Origin: Sphaeroforma sirkka
Taxonomy: Eukaryota; Opisthokonta; Ichthyosporea; Ichthyophonida
Direction: 5' to 3'
Length of the DNA stretch: 23,402 nucleotides
Assembly: GCA_001586965.3 (NCBI GenBank)
Contig: LUCW03001387.1
Span: forward strand, 1 to 23,402
In this document: in pieces, positions 1 through 10,660 of the stretch
Position numbering within the stretch: position 1 is the first letter of the stretch
Layout: each line of letters opens with the position of its first letter
Program-made: the position numbers and the translations under genes
Notes under the pieces: model-generated
Told to the model about the DNA's origin: nothing
Databases searched by the model: none
What the model saw: the letters and a program-made list of their open reading frames with translations, nothing else

Positions 1-376
1 GCCTAATTTGTAACAGACATAATAACGTAAGTCACGTTAATACATTAGCTGATATAAATAAAGTTCCATCTGAAGAAAAGTTAAAAAAAAAAAAAGACTT
101 ATTGATTTTGAGATTGGCGGAGGACCAAAATCTATAAGTAGTAGTTCGAGATTATAAAATTTAGTTTATAATATCCTACATCTACTAATGTCTCAAATAG
201 GTCCAAGTAGATGAGTCATACCAAATACTCAGGCTATTGGAGCCATCAAAGTGAATTTAGAACACTTTGGAAATATTGGAAAAAGAGCTTGTACTAAATT
301 ATTTAAAATACAAATAAAACCAATGTATTATCTCAATTGATCTTGATATTTTAGACTGACCGAGGCCGTATTTACA
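1..376 (-). repeat. 3' LTR of the element (truncated by window edge)
   Basis: This direct repeat of 7042-7415 ends on the plus strand in GGCCGTATTTACA, which in element sense is an LTR starting TGTAAATACGG. On its right (377-386) lies a C-rich run, purine-rich in element sense, as expected for the polypurine tract next to a 3' LTR. About 217 bp of the LTR are expected to the left of the window. Confidence 0.88.
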
Positions 377-390
377 TAGCCCCCAGTAGC
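377..390 (-). other. Probable polypurine tract
   Basis: In element sense this is a G-rich run directly upstream of the 3' LTR, where plus-strand priming takes place in this family. The call rests on position and base content only. Confidence 0.45.
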
Positions 391-503
391 TTTTAGAACT
401 ACGAACGTACGTTAAGATACGATCTAGTTGGTAAAGCGAAAACCAAAGTAAAAACGGTTTCGGTCATGACTTATCGAGTAAGTATGTGCCTATATGTACG
501 AGT

Positions 504-2037
504 TCAAGACTCATGTTGTACTCTATGTCGTTTAGTATTTGGTCCAGTAACCATTTCCGATGTAGGCGCCTTACGTTTATTATTTGGTAAGGTAATAGCC
601 AAAGGCTGTTCTTCATTAGTAAGTAAGTTTGAACAATTTTCTGCACTGTTGGTAAGCAGATCAGAAAGTTTAGTCACGTAGGAAGTAGGTGGCAAATAGG
701 GAATTTCAGATCCGTCAGGGTTTGTAGTCACCTGAGGAAACCCTTTTCGTTTATCTCGTGTGTTCTTATGTAAACGCTTATTCCATTTCTTATTAAAGAT
801 ACGAAGAAAGTCGCGAGATTCACGAAATGCATCGGAGGTTAGCAGCTACTGTCCCATCCATGAAACGGGTCTTGTAGTAAGTGTAACCGTCTTCGGATGT
901 TTTGTCAATTATATCTTTGACTTGTGACTCCATAACTGGTATATCAGAATCAAATGAGCGAGCGAATGAGAGTTCGGAGGTAGGGATACGGTGAGTGCCT
1001 AGATTGGTTGCGCTAGTACCATCAATGTTATTCACTTCGTAAGTATCACTCTTTCTCATCATGGTAGGAAATAACAAAAGGTCCTATCGTCTTAGAAGAG
1101 AGTTCGGTAACGTTGGCGTTTCGATTTATAATGTTAACGTAATCGCCGACTTTGAACTGAACAATGTTCTTAGTGTTATTCCATCGGTCATACGCTTTAA
1201 GTAGGACGCGATTCTTGTGCTCGAGTAAACAGGGGTAAACAACGTTCTGCATATGCTCGATCTTTGTAGCCACGGGGTAGCGTGTTTCTCGGGCGCAGTT
1301 TTATCAAACGTTGCTTGTAATTCACTATAGCGGCCAAAGAAATAGTGAAACGGAGTGTTCCAGTTTGAGGATTCATGCAGTTATTCATTTGAGTCTGAAC
1401 CCATTTCAAATGATAAGGCCACATATCCTCAACGTCGTCTAGTGCGGTACGCAAGAGTTTCTTAAGTTCTCTATGACGTGTCTCATTTGCACCCTGCGTT
1501 TGAGGTTTGTAAGGAACACCACGCCTATGGGTCATGCCTGATACGAGTATAAGTGCCTCCATTACGTCGGTACAAAACTCACTACCGTTATCAGAACATA
1601 GTACTCGGGGAAACCGAAGTCATTAAAGACGTGATAGCATAATTCTGCCACTGTTTGTGGACGTTTGTTCGGTATTGCATAAAGCAAGTTATAGCCCGAA
1701 GCCACACATAAGAAATGACAGATATATACATCGCCAGTATGCTTGGATCGCGGAGTTTAACCAAATCGACTATGACTCGGCGCATCGGTTGGTCTTCTGT
1801 CACACTTTTTAGGGGTGCCCAACCGTATCGCTTGATCTGGTTCTTTTCACAATCAGTACAGCGTCGGTATACTTCACGTATGGTTTCTTTCAGCGCCGGG
1901 TGATCAAGCCCTGCACGAATAGCCATTTTATAAGTATGCTCATATGCTCGATGCGTTAAATTATGTATAATTTTAACTCTACTTTCGAGCTCCTCTAAGT
2001 CAGTCAGATTCTGCGTAACGCTGGCTGGATGAACCAT
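504..2037 (-). pseudogene. Integrase region with GPF module and chromodomain-like tail
   Basis: The integrase of the element is spread over several reading frames. From its N-terminal side (about 2037) there is an HHCC-type zinc-binding segment ending in CTDC. The catalytic core follows, with CSDNGSEF around the second acidic residue (about 1585-1605) and the conserved PQTQGANE region near 1500. A GPF module (KTIGPFVI, near 1090) comes next. After it, 820-1000 encodes a segment whose pattern (VKDIIDKTSEDGYTYYKTRF) is reminiscent of a chromodomain, the targeting module of chromoviruses. The tail at 504-731 is rich in Lys and Arg. Integrase inserts the cDNA copy into host chromatin. The frame is broken several times. 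The integrase call is firm; the chromodomain call is tentative. Confidence 0.85.
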
Positions 2038-2355
2038 AGTCCTGTTGGAAAGGGCAACCTCAGTATCAGGAGGGGTAGAGTCCTGAGATACATAATTGAC
2101 AACATTGGATTGTTGAAGTATCTTCTTCAGTTGTTTCGCAACTCCTGGCTGTTCTTAAGCAGCGCTTTAAGTAGTTGAGTGCGAGCTTCAGGTTCTCTTA
2201 GAGTTTTGAGTCTTTGATCCATGGCCTTAGCTAGTTCCATGTTTTACGATCTAATGCCGTTTCAATCGGCATTACCTCGACTGCAATCTTGTTGGGTGCA
2301 TGTGTTGTACGAGTCTTGAGCTTTTGTTCAAACTCTTTAGACTCCTCTAGTTTAG

Positions 2356-2856
2356 CTAAGAATTCGGTTGAGGGTTTCCACTTAGTGGTACCTGCAGGAC
2401 CGATGCGACAAACAATGGTGTGTTTCCAAGGCGTCTTCTTAATAGAATAGATCCCTGATACAAGAACGTGTCGGTTTCACGGTCGACATAAATAGGTTCG
2501 TCTTGAATCATATTAATTAAATCACGTATCCATGGGTCGGAGTTACGTAAGGGACAACACAGCGTAATGGTAGATTTAGTAATATTAACATAATTTAACA
2601 ACTGTGCGATAAGTTGACAAGGTGGGTTAGCCCACGCATTATGCTTTGATAAGTCAAGCTGAAATGCATCACCTTTAGGATGAGTCAACGACCTATATTC
2701 AGAAACCTGTTTGTTATGTTCTGCGGCGAACATATCAACAGTAAATGGACCCCATCGTGATTGAGCGAGGTTAAACCATTTCTTATTTAGCATCCAATCG
2801 GTTGCTAATAACTCTTTGACTGTTTTCTGGTAGTCGGGCACAAGTCGAGAGAGCAT
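2356..2856 (-). pseudogene. Adenine-methyltransferase-like domain between RNase H and integrase
   Basis: This open stretch follows the RNase H end (HLPDMLSRLVPDY, comparable to the ADALSR ending of Ty3/Gypsy RNase H) and precedes integrase. Key motifs are WGPFTVDMFAAEHNKQ, an acidic DAFQLD segment and WANPPCQLI. The NPP tetrad-like motif and the preceding D-x-F-A pattern resemble the Dam-like methyltransferase domain known from DIRS elements and from some Ty3/Gypsy-like pols. Whether it ever methylated DNA cannot be told. An alternative is a structural relic of that fold. No equivalent is normal in classic Ty3/Gypsy pol. Confidence 0.6.
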
Positions 2857-2869
2857 GTCAGGAAGATGG

Positions 2870-4280
2870 TTATGTATTCCTGGAATGTGTTATATTAAAA
2901 GCGAACTTGGCAATAATGTCATGCCAGCGGCTCACCAACTGTGAATCAGGGTTCATATCTTTAAGTATGTTAAAGACTTTGATCACAGGCGACAGTAAAG
3001 TAACTTCCATAAAGGTAGTCTTTAAACTGTCTTAGCGCAGTAACTATAGCAAGGAGCTCTTGTTTAACGGTAGGTAATTCCGTTGACTCTTATTATAACT
3101 CTTGCTAAAGAATTGTATGTAGCGCGGTTTACCATTTATCGTTTGGTAAAGCACTCCACCTACCGCTCGATCTGAAGCGTCGGTTGCTACTTGAATGGGA
3201 CACCATCCACAGGGTACTGCATGATGGGTGCGTCCATTACTTTACTTTTGACTAGTTTAAATGCATCATCACATTCTTTAGTCCAAAGCTTTCCCAAAGG
3301 TCCTTTGTGCAGCCGTAGGTGACTGAAAGGCTTTAAGTAATGAGAAAGATGCGGTACCGAATCCGAGAAGAAGTTAACAAACCCACACACAGAGTTCACA
3401 TCTCTTCCAGTAATTGGTGTTGATAAATCCAACAGAAACTGTTTCTTGCCAGGATCAATTTCTACCCCTGCTGCAGATACTTTGTAGCCAAGTAAGTGTA
3501 TAGTATCTTTAGCAAAAGAACACTTGTCTTCGTTAATCTTAAGTTTAGCATGATTAAGTCGCTTTAAGACTTCTTTAACGAGTTTAGCATGTTCATGTGC
3601 TGTCTTTGTAAAGATAACTATATCATCTAAATAGACTGATACGTTATACGACAGGTCCGCAAATAGTTCCATCATAACTTGTTGGAAGAAAGAAGGTAAC
3701 ATGTGTAAGCCTTCAGGTGCACCTTTAAACTGGTACTTACCTTGCCAAGTAAAGGAAAAGTATTTCCTATGAGGCTGATATATTTGTAGTTGATGGAATG
3801 CAGCTTTTAAGTCTATCTTGGAAAAGATAGTCGCACCTCCATTTTGCGTAGTATCTCGCTTATCTTAGGTAAGGGAAAACTATGTTGCGGAATTAGTTTG
3901 TTGATTGGCGACAGGTCTAGTACTACTCTTGTTTTACTAAACGTTCCATCAGATTTATATTGATCGACCGCTAAGAGAGCTAAGTTAACTGGGGTTGCAT
4001 CATAATTGATTTCAATTAGACCCTGTTTTAACCAATCTTCGATTTGGGTTTTGACAACGTCTTTGTGTCTCCAACTCACGTAGTTATGTGAAGGACACTT
4101 TAACTTAGAGAAGTCGACGTTTGTTAAGTCAAGTCTAACGTACCCATTAGAGAACTTAAACATACACCAGTCAGTTATTGCAATCTTCCTGTTTTGTATA
4201 ATTAAGTCCATAATTATATCGGTGAAGTGCGGAATCATATCCTTTGCTTCACCTTCCGGAGGTTTAGGTATCTTTAACAT
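2870..4280 (-). pseudogene. Reverse transcriptase and RNase H region
   Basis: The RT N-terminal part lies at 3813-4280, with a substrate-binding segment (LLAVDQYKSDG) and the R-V-V-L-D-L-S-P-I-N-K-L block typical of Ty3/Gypsy RT. The palm with the YLDDIVIF active-site box lies at about 3600-3660, followed by the LGYKVS thumb/connection region. RNase H begins near 3190 with TDASDRAVGGVLYQ and ends near 2830. RT copies the element RNA into DNA and RNase H removes the RNA strand. The region is in several frames and is inactive as assembled. Family assignment is secure from the YLDD box and domain order. Confidence 0.9.
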
Positions 4281-4284
4281 ATTA

Positions 4285-4650
4285 TCATCTGACTGATCTT
4301 TATTCGGTCCAGCCCATTAGGCAGACCAGTGAGTGTTATACCTAAACTGAGAAGATCAGTCATACCTATAATTAAATCGTATTTCTGAGACATGTCAGTA
4401 ACGATTAGGTGAGTCTTCACTTCTCTCTTCTATCTGACAGCATTATGTGTGCATAGTCAATGGCTTGTTCGCAAGTAGTAACTTTGCCATTTCCCAAGAT
4501 TAAATCAGTTGTTTCTGTTATGGACAGCCATATCTGTAGCGTAGGCTACTCGGCATGAGATAGCAGAGACTTCAGCCCCTGGATCAAATAGTGCCATAAC
4601 TTTTTTCTCCATTTACGAAAACTGTTTGAAAGATACGTTCATCTCCTTTG
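4285..4650 (-). pseudogene. Aspartic protease region
   Basis: Minus-strand translation near 4570-4630 gives a D-x-G type active-site segment followed by AEVSAIS, the usual start of a retropepsin-like domain. Further on (about 4370-4400) comes a hydrophobic YDLIIGMTDLL stretch, matching the second conserved block of such proteases (I-I-G-x-D-x-L). The domain lies between the zinc-binding segment and RT, as expected. It would cut the polyprotein. The region is broken. Confidence 0.65.
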
Positions 4651-4764
4651 GTATAGATTTTATTGAACATTTTCTCATAATCTTGCTCTAGTGCGCACAT
4701 ATGGTACTGTCAGTGCTTAACTTGGACGTCTGGTAAGTCCTTGCAATCCTCTTTGTGCCAACCG

Positions 4765-5001
4765 TTAGTACCTCTTGCAAGTAGCACACTCTTTCATATA
4801 GTGTCCAAAATCTGGCTTGCCTGGTGCACACTTAACAGGGTCGTGTCTACCATTCCACTTGCCATTACGTTTTGTGAGGTTGTAACCACATCTCTTGCAA
4901 GGCGCTCTCACCTTCTTATCACCTTCGGTTCGGTAGAAGTAGCCAGTACCCTCCAGTAGTAGTGCGAGGTTTCTTAGTACTACGCGCAGTATTAGTCTCA
5001 C
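4765..5001 (-). pseudogene. Gag zinc-binding (nucleocapsid-like) segment
   Basis: This Lys/Arg-rich segment contains CKRCGY followed by His and Cys spaced as in a zinc-binding knuckle, and a second C-x-x-C further on (CATCKRY). It is not a standard CCHC knuckle. Its position between capsid-like gag and protease suits an RNA-binding nucleocapsid. A degraded copy of the same stretch is found at about 9115-9350. Confidence 0.55.
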
Positions 5002-5047
5002 TGCGTTTCGCTTAGTGGGCTGGGTGTAGCTCGTGGTACTAAGTACT

Positions 5048-6754
5048 CTAGTAGAGGAATTGGTATGCTTGTGTACTCATCTTCTCAAAGACAGACCAAG
5101 GCATAGATCGCAAATCACCATAGGCGATGATGTCATCATTGACTTTCTTAAAGAGGTTAGCTCCCAGAGTCTCCATCATCTGACAAATTAATAAATATTC
5201 GCCAGTATAGGTACGACCACCCATCCGAGTATTCATATGTGTCATATGAGCTAGAGCACCTCGAATAGTGGTATCGTTCGCAAAGAACTTGCGAGACTCT
5301 AGAAGTTCACGGTCACGTGCATCTTCAAAAAAAGGTGTTAAGTATATTATCACGCAACTGGTGCCAGGGTAGGGTTTTCCAGTTGGGCTCATGAGCTTCA
5401 AGATAGTTCGCCATTCACCTGGCTCACAGAAATGAATAAAGGCATTCATCATCTGCTTATCCCCAAGGCTGGCAGACTCCTTAAGTTGGTCGAAGGCCTT
5501 CAGTGTCTCCACTGTACTCATTAGTAGAGAAATCGACCTCAGCCTGCGCGTTACCTAGCTGCTTTATAAAGCTTGGTTCTAAGTGTTCACGAGGCTCATG
5601 CTCAGTGCTACGGGCTGTTAGTGCCAAGATGGGTGTCTATTTCCTTTCTCTTGTTATCGATTAGATAGCGAATGTTATCCGCTTTCCTATCGTCAAGGTC
5701 AGAGTCATTCAATAGACGGTCCTCAAGGACTTGCATACCAGAGCGTAATAGCCTGAGACGAGTATGTCTGGTTCTCACTTCTCATCCTCAGGATTAGAGC
5801 GGGAACTCTCTAACGAGGTACTGGTGTAGCGATTGCCAAAATCGTGATTACCAGGGTTAGTTGGCAAATGAGGGTCGATATTACGAGGATGGTAAGCCTC
5901 ATCGAGTTCCATACGATCATATCCTCTGACAGGGTTAGGTTTGTCAAGAGGATGGTCGATGGTAGCATCAGAGCCATAGAGATTAAATTTTGAAATATTA
6001 TCTCTCTCGCCAGTGGTAATTGGCTTAGTGGTAAACATACTGGCTGGTAAACCAGTAGGTCTCGGGTTCGAAACCCGGCCCGAATTTTTTTCTTCTTCTT
6101 CGGTATAGGAAGAATATCAGCCAAGTGGGACACGATAGAGGGGTCCACAACTGTCGCTGCCGCTAGCTCCTTCAAGAGCGCTTCAGTGCGGTTCAATTGG
6201 CGTCGAGATTGAGAGGATCCAACCACTCGTTGTCGAGTTATGGCGTCCTCAGCTTCGGCCCCAAGATTTGAGCTGAATGGAATGGCTTTCTCCATCGATG
6301 GCGAAACCGAAATTTTCGGACAGGTCCAATACTTCTTTTCACGCCGGATTTGTGCTGGAGTGTCCTTTAGATGTGGAGTTATAATGCCCCTGACATTCGT
6401 ATCCACGAAATTTTCCAGCCTTTTACGTTTTCCAGCCTTCGACGTTTATCCCCACATTTGACGGCACGTGGTCAGGGGGGGCAAGCTGGGGTCCTGAGCT
6501 TCTCCTAGGTGATACACGGACGCTGGCGAGCCTTTTCCGCGGTAGTAGATACCTCTTCTTCCAAGGCTTTAGGATCCGACGAGTCATCCTCAGAATAATC
6601 CTCTGTACCAACCTCAGAATTTGCTTCCCAACAGTATCCTCGGCAGGCTCAACTCCAGACAGGCTAGGTGTTTCCACAGGGACCTCAGGAACCTCGGCAG
6701 GCTTAGCAGGCTTAGAGCTAGCGGCCCCTTGCCTTTAGAAGTACCCTTAGCCAT
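5048..6754 (-). pseudogene. Gag (capsid-like) region
   Basis: The first ATG after the 5' LTR in element sense lies at about 6754 (peptide MAKGTSKGKG). It opens a Lys/Pro/Ala-rich N-terminal part with PAKPAEVPEVPVE, then an acidic region. The 5048-5521 part is an alpha-helical, capsid-like stretch ending in MPWSVFEKMSTQAYQFLY. Gag builds the particle that packages the element RNA. Sequence similarity to known Gag families is weak, so this call rests mostly on position. The region is in several frames and is interrupted by the tRNA-like sequence at 6014-6088. Confidence 0.6.
6014..6088 (+). repeat. tRNA-like sequence (tRNA-derived SINE head or tRNA pseudogene)
   Basis: An A box (TGGCTTAGTGG at 6021-6031) and a perfect B box (GGTTCGAAACC at 6065-6075) sit at tRNA-like spacing. 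The T arm folds as a 5-bp stem (TCGGG/CCCGG). An anticodon-like hairpin ACTGG/CCAGT has an enlarged 8-nt loop containing GGT, which would be threonine. The D stem is only partly paired and the acceptor 5' side does not pair with the 3' side, so it is not a functional tRNA. A T run with CTT repeats follows. It lies inside the gag region on the opposite strand, so it probably inserted there or descends from a tRNA-derived SINE. Confidence 0.65.
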
Positions 6755-6824
6755 AGTATTTGCTGGATAGTAAATCGATGTCAGACAGTCTAGAAGCAGT
6801 ACACTACTGTAACTACTATTTAAC

Positions 6825-7415
6825 TGAAAATATGTAAACTTTGATGGAAATTACTAGGTTTCAAACTATATTAAACTAAAATACAATTTAGTCAGTTAGA
6901 TTTAGCAGTAGTAGTTGTGTAAGAATGATATGACTGACCTCTTGTTAAGAGCCTAAATATCCTCGATCACACAGGGCGTACCTCTAGCTGTTCTTTATTG
7001 AATAATTTTCACTAGAAGTACTAAGTGTTCATGACCACTTGCCTAATTTGTAATAGACATAATAACGTAAGTCACGTTAATACATTAGCTGATATAAATA
7101 AAGTTCCATCTGAAGAAAAGTTAAAAAAAGAAAAGACTTTATTGATTTTGAGATTGGCGGGAGGACCAAAATCTATAAGTAGTAGTTCGAGATTATAAAA
7201 TTTAGTTTATAATATCCTACATCTACTAATGTCTCAAATAGGTCCAAGTAGATGAGTCATACCAAATACTCAGGCTATTGGAGCCATCAAAGTGAATTTA
7301 GAACACTTTGGAAATATTGGAAAAAGAGCTTGTACTAAATTATTTTAAAATACAAATAAAACCAAGTATTATCTCAATTGATCTTGATATTTTAGACTGA
7401 CCGGAGGCCGTATTT
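6825..7415 (-). repeat. 5' LTR of the element
   Basis: This LTR is complete, starting TGAAAATATGTAAAC on the plus strand and ending near GGCCGTATTT. It is repeated directly at 1-376 and in damaged form at about 10070-10659 (inverted), 10661-10920, and 11129-12380. In element sense it should hold the promoter and start of transcription, but no single TATA box can be chosen with confidence in this AT-rich sequence. Confidence 0.88.
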
Positions 7416-10069
7416 CTGACAACCAAGAACACTTTGGTAAGACTTCGTGGAACGAAAGTAGTCTTCTAGTAATATTAACATCAATTTTAACATTTATAAA
7501 AAAACCAAAGGTGGGTTAGCCCAATGCATTATGCTCCAATACCGTCAACTCTGAATATGCAGTTCAGACTCGAGGATGAGATACAATTCTATACAGCATG
7601 TATGTATGTTATGTTATGTTATGCATGTAACAAAGTTGGTATGTATACACCACATATGTGATTGTGCAAAGTTGCATCCATAGGCTGTATGTATGCATCC
7701 AATCCAAGGTTGCTATATATGCATTTGACTGTTGACAAATGTGGTATCGGAATCTTAGTCGAATCTTAAGAAAATGTATACAAGATGGTTATGTATATGG
7801 CTGCATCGTCTCGTTATGATGTATGAAAAACGAACTTTCAGTCCAATGTCATCAAATAGCAGCTCACCAACTAAATCATCAAGTTCTATTTGTATCTTTA
7901 AGTATGTTAAACACTTTTGATCATAGGCGACAAAGTAACTTCCATAAAGGTAGCTTTTGCTACTGTCTTAGCGAGTAGACATATGGCTTGACTCAGCCTC
8001 TTGTTAAGACCAATGTAGGATCTTAGTAGACTGTACGATATTATAAACAAATTTTATAATGTAGCGCGAATAATACTTATAGATTTAGAAAGAAGCACTC
8101 CACCTACCGCTCGATACTTCAGTAAGTTCTTTTACATATAACCCCTCTTTCTTCCACATGGAATGTATTTATTATGGCTAATTATTAACGTACTTACGTT
8201 TTAGCAGCTTCTTCAAATTAAATACTATCATGATACACGTACCTCTAGTGAAAAACTTATTCAATAAAGGTCAGCGAGAGGCACGGTGGGACACATGAGA
8301 AAGGCTTTAGTAATTGAAGATGCAGTACTGATCATTCCTAGAACTTGCTACCATCCCATGTTAACTCTGATCACCTTCACATAGTCTCTTCCTTAGTAAT
8401 TGGTCCGGTGAGTACATCCAACAGAAAGGTGACTGTTTGTTGCAATGAAACAATTTCTAAACTGTGCAGTATTGCATTTGTAGTAGTCTGTAAAGTAAGT
8501 CTTGTGTATTATATGCAGTATTGCATGTTATACTTGTTCTTCTTATGCTATGGTTCGTATGTACATAACGTATGTGCTGCATATGTACTTATGTAATTAG
8601 TTTATGCAGCTTCATTGTTGATCGGTTCTGAAAGATCAACTATAACTGTCTAAATAGATTCTCATACTACTATAACGCATGGTATCGCAAATGTATTCCA
8701 AATACTATTCGTAGAAATCAAGGTAGTGCATCACACTGCATTCAAGTATGTAGCCGTAAATATGTATTACTGTGCATTGCAAAAAAATGAAATTGCATTG
8801 GGTATGATGTATCAGAATATCATTTGTGTAGCTGATGGCATCCATAATGTACTATAAGTCTATCGAAATAAGATACTGCATGCACAGTACTGCGTACATA
8901 TCAAAGTGATTGCATCACGGTACCTACATTTACATGTGCACGTGCATCATCATCACGTATCGTAATTACACATCGAATCAATGCATACAGCTGCGTACTG
9001 CATTATCGTTTAAGTATCTTAGACATCAGATAGATTATAGACATTGACACGCTAACTAGAGAACTAATTTTACAACTGGTTAGCATCATAATAATACTTC
9101 GGAATTACCGAGCTACTGTTTGCAAGTAGCACACGATTTCATATAGTGTCAACGTCTGTGTCTCCAACTCTACGCATACTTATCAGGTCACGTGCCTTAC
9201 CATTCCAGAAGCCAACGTTTGTTTTGTCAGGTTGTAACCACATCAATGCTTGCAAGCACGCATGCTCACCTTCAGTCACCTTTTACTGCAGAAGTATAGG
9301 CAACGTACCCCTCCAGTAGCATCAGAGGACACGGTAGTACTACGCGCAGTATTGCATCGCACGTACTGTAGTACCCTGTAGCATCGTTTATACGCATCGC
9401 AACTGTGTACTTCAGTATCGCAGAGGCAATTGGCTGACCAGTGTGTGTTATACCTAAACTGAGAAGATGCGGGCGCTACCATTAAATCGTATCGCAAGAC
9501 AATCGCACGACGGAGTCTTCAGTGCACTGCTAATCAAGTACGAGCATTAGAGTGCATAGTGCAATGGCTTGACAGTATCAGAGTACGCATGTTCGCCAGT
9601 CAAGAGGTACGATCACATTGCATCCGACGCGTATGGAACGCACGCATCTGTGCAGCGTATCGCTCGCAATGTTCTTGCATGAGATAGCAGAGACTTCACC
9701 ACGTGCACTTAAATATCGCATAAGCATTCACCGCAACGTAACTGGTAGGTGACCAGTACTGCATCAGGCCGCATTGCATCGCAATTATTGAGTTCGCCAT
9801 CTTGTTAGTGCACACCGCATGAATACTGTCACTGCTGCTTTAACACGCATCTCACGCTACGCACTCCACGTAACTGCTTAACCACGAAGGCCGTGTACGT
9901 ACCCTTGCAACGCACGCAGTAGCATATACGTATGTATGTATAAAGTATGTTATGCATGATAGTGTTATGTTATAATCGCAGGGCACGCGTATGTTACCAA
10001 AACGTATGTCATTCTTGTATGTAGACCAGTATGTCCAGACTCATGCAAGAGACGGTCTCAAGTCTTCTC
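7416..10069 (-). mobile_element. Scrambled fossil of the same LTR element family (internal region)
   Basis: Short blocks match the intact element's internal region: 7470-7530 matches about 2578-2640 (methyltransferase-like); 7865-7965 and 8060-8115 match about 2930-3175 (RNase H); 8375-8440 matches about 3385-3440 (RT); 9120-9350 matches about 4775-4990 (zinc-binding segment); 9430-9700 matches about 4315-4575 (protease region); about 9805-9910 matches about 4690-4750. The order is partly rearranged, since the zinc-binding block comes before the protease block. Between blocks the sequence is full of GCAT, TGCA, GTAC and CGCA words. No reading frame survives. This copy is older than, or has decayed differently from, the element at 1-7415. 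Confidence 0.75.
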
Positions 10070-10659
10070 TTAGAGCGATATGATCAATAGAAGTAATACA
10101 GTACCCCTTTATTAGTATTTTAAATAATTTAGTACGAAGTACTTAGTGTGCGATTGCAGAGCGTTTCCAAAGTGTTCTAAATTAGCTTTGATGGTCTAAT
10201 AGCCTGAGTATTTGGTATGATTCATCTAGTTTGACCTATTGAGATATTAGACAGATGTAGGATATTATAAATCTAAATTTTATAATAGCTCCGAACTACT
10301 ACTTATAGATTTTGGAAATCACAATCTCCATCATCCAACAAGTCTTTAGGGTATACATTTTTGACTTTTCTTCAGATGGAACCATTTATATCAGTATTAA
10401 TGTAATTAACGTGACTTACGCTATTATGTCTATTTACAAATTAGGCAAGTGGTCATGAACACTTAGTACTTCAATTAGTGAAAATTATTCTCAAAAGAAC
10501 AGCTATAGGTACGCCCTGTGTGATCGAGGATATTTAGGCTCTTAACAAGAGGCAGTCCTGGCATCATTAAGCACAAGCTACCACTGCTTTGAACTGAACT
10601 AAATTGTATTTTAGTTTATCTATAGTTTTGAAACCTAGTAATTTCCATCGAAGTTTTCA
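10070..10659 (+). repeat. Inverted solo LTR of the same family
   Basis: This is a reverse-complement copy of the LTR at 6825-7415. For example, 10385-10450 reads as the complement of 7040-7110, and 10500-10560 as the complement of the conserved start. It ends in TTTTCA, the complement of the TG LTR end. Its left border is blurred. It is diverged and carries many small differences, so it is older than the element at 1-7415. Confidence 0.75.
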
Positions 10660-10660
10660 G

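Larger units (their letters stand above)
1..7415 (-). mobile_element. Ty3/Gypsy-like LTR retrotransposon, near complete but broken fossil
   Basis: The element lies on the minus strand between two direct LTR copies. The left copy (1-376) is cut by the window edge and the right copy (6825-7415) is complete, about 591 bp, with TG...CA-type ends. The internal region encodes, in element order, gag, zinc-binding segment, aspartic protease, RT, RNase H, a methyltransferase-like domain and integrase. RT before integrase, together with a GPF module, is the Ty3/Gypsy order. The two LTRs align over about 375 bp with only a few differences, mostly in homopolymer length, so insertion looks recent. The coding region is interrupted in roughly ten places, so it looks inactive as assembled. 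No canonical TGG-type primer binding site is visible beside the 5' LTR. Confidence 0.9.

Noticed and set aside
466-681. Plus-strand open frame at the left end
   Set aside because: It is antisense to the integrase tail of the minus-strand element and has no recognisable motif.
1-7415. DIRS-type element, suggested by the methyltransferase-like domain
   Set aside because: Direct LTRs with TG/CA-type ends, a protease and a DDE integrase with a GPF module are present, and no tyrosine recombinase was seen.
8345-8596. Plus-strand open frame in the scrambled element copy
   Set aside because: It overlaps blocks that align with the minus-strand RT region; the Cys/Tyr/Val-rich peptide has no motif.
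9276-9497. Minus-strand open frame
   Set aside because: It falls across two rearranged blocks of the scrambled element and does not keep the frame of either.
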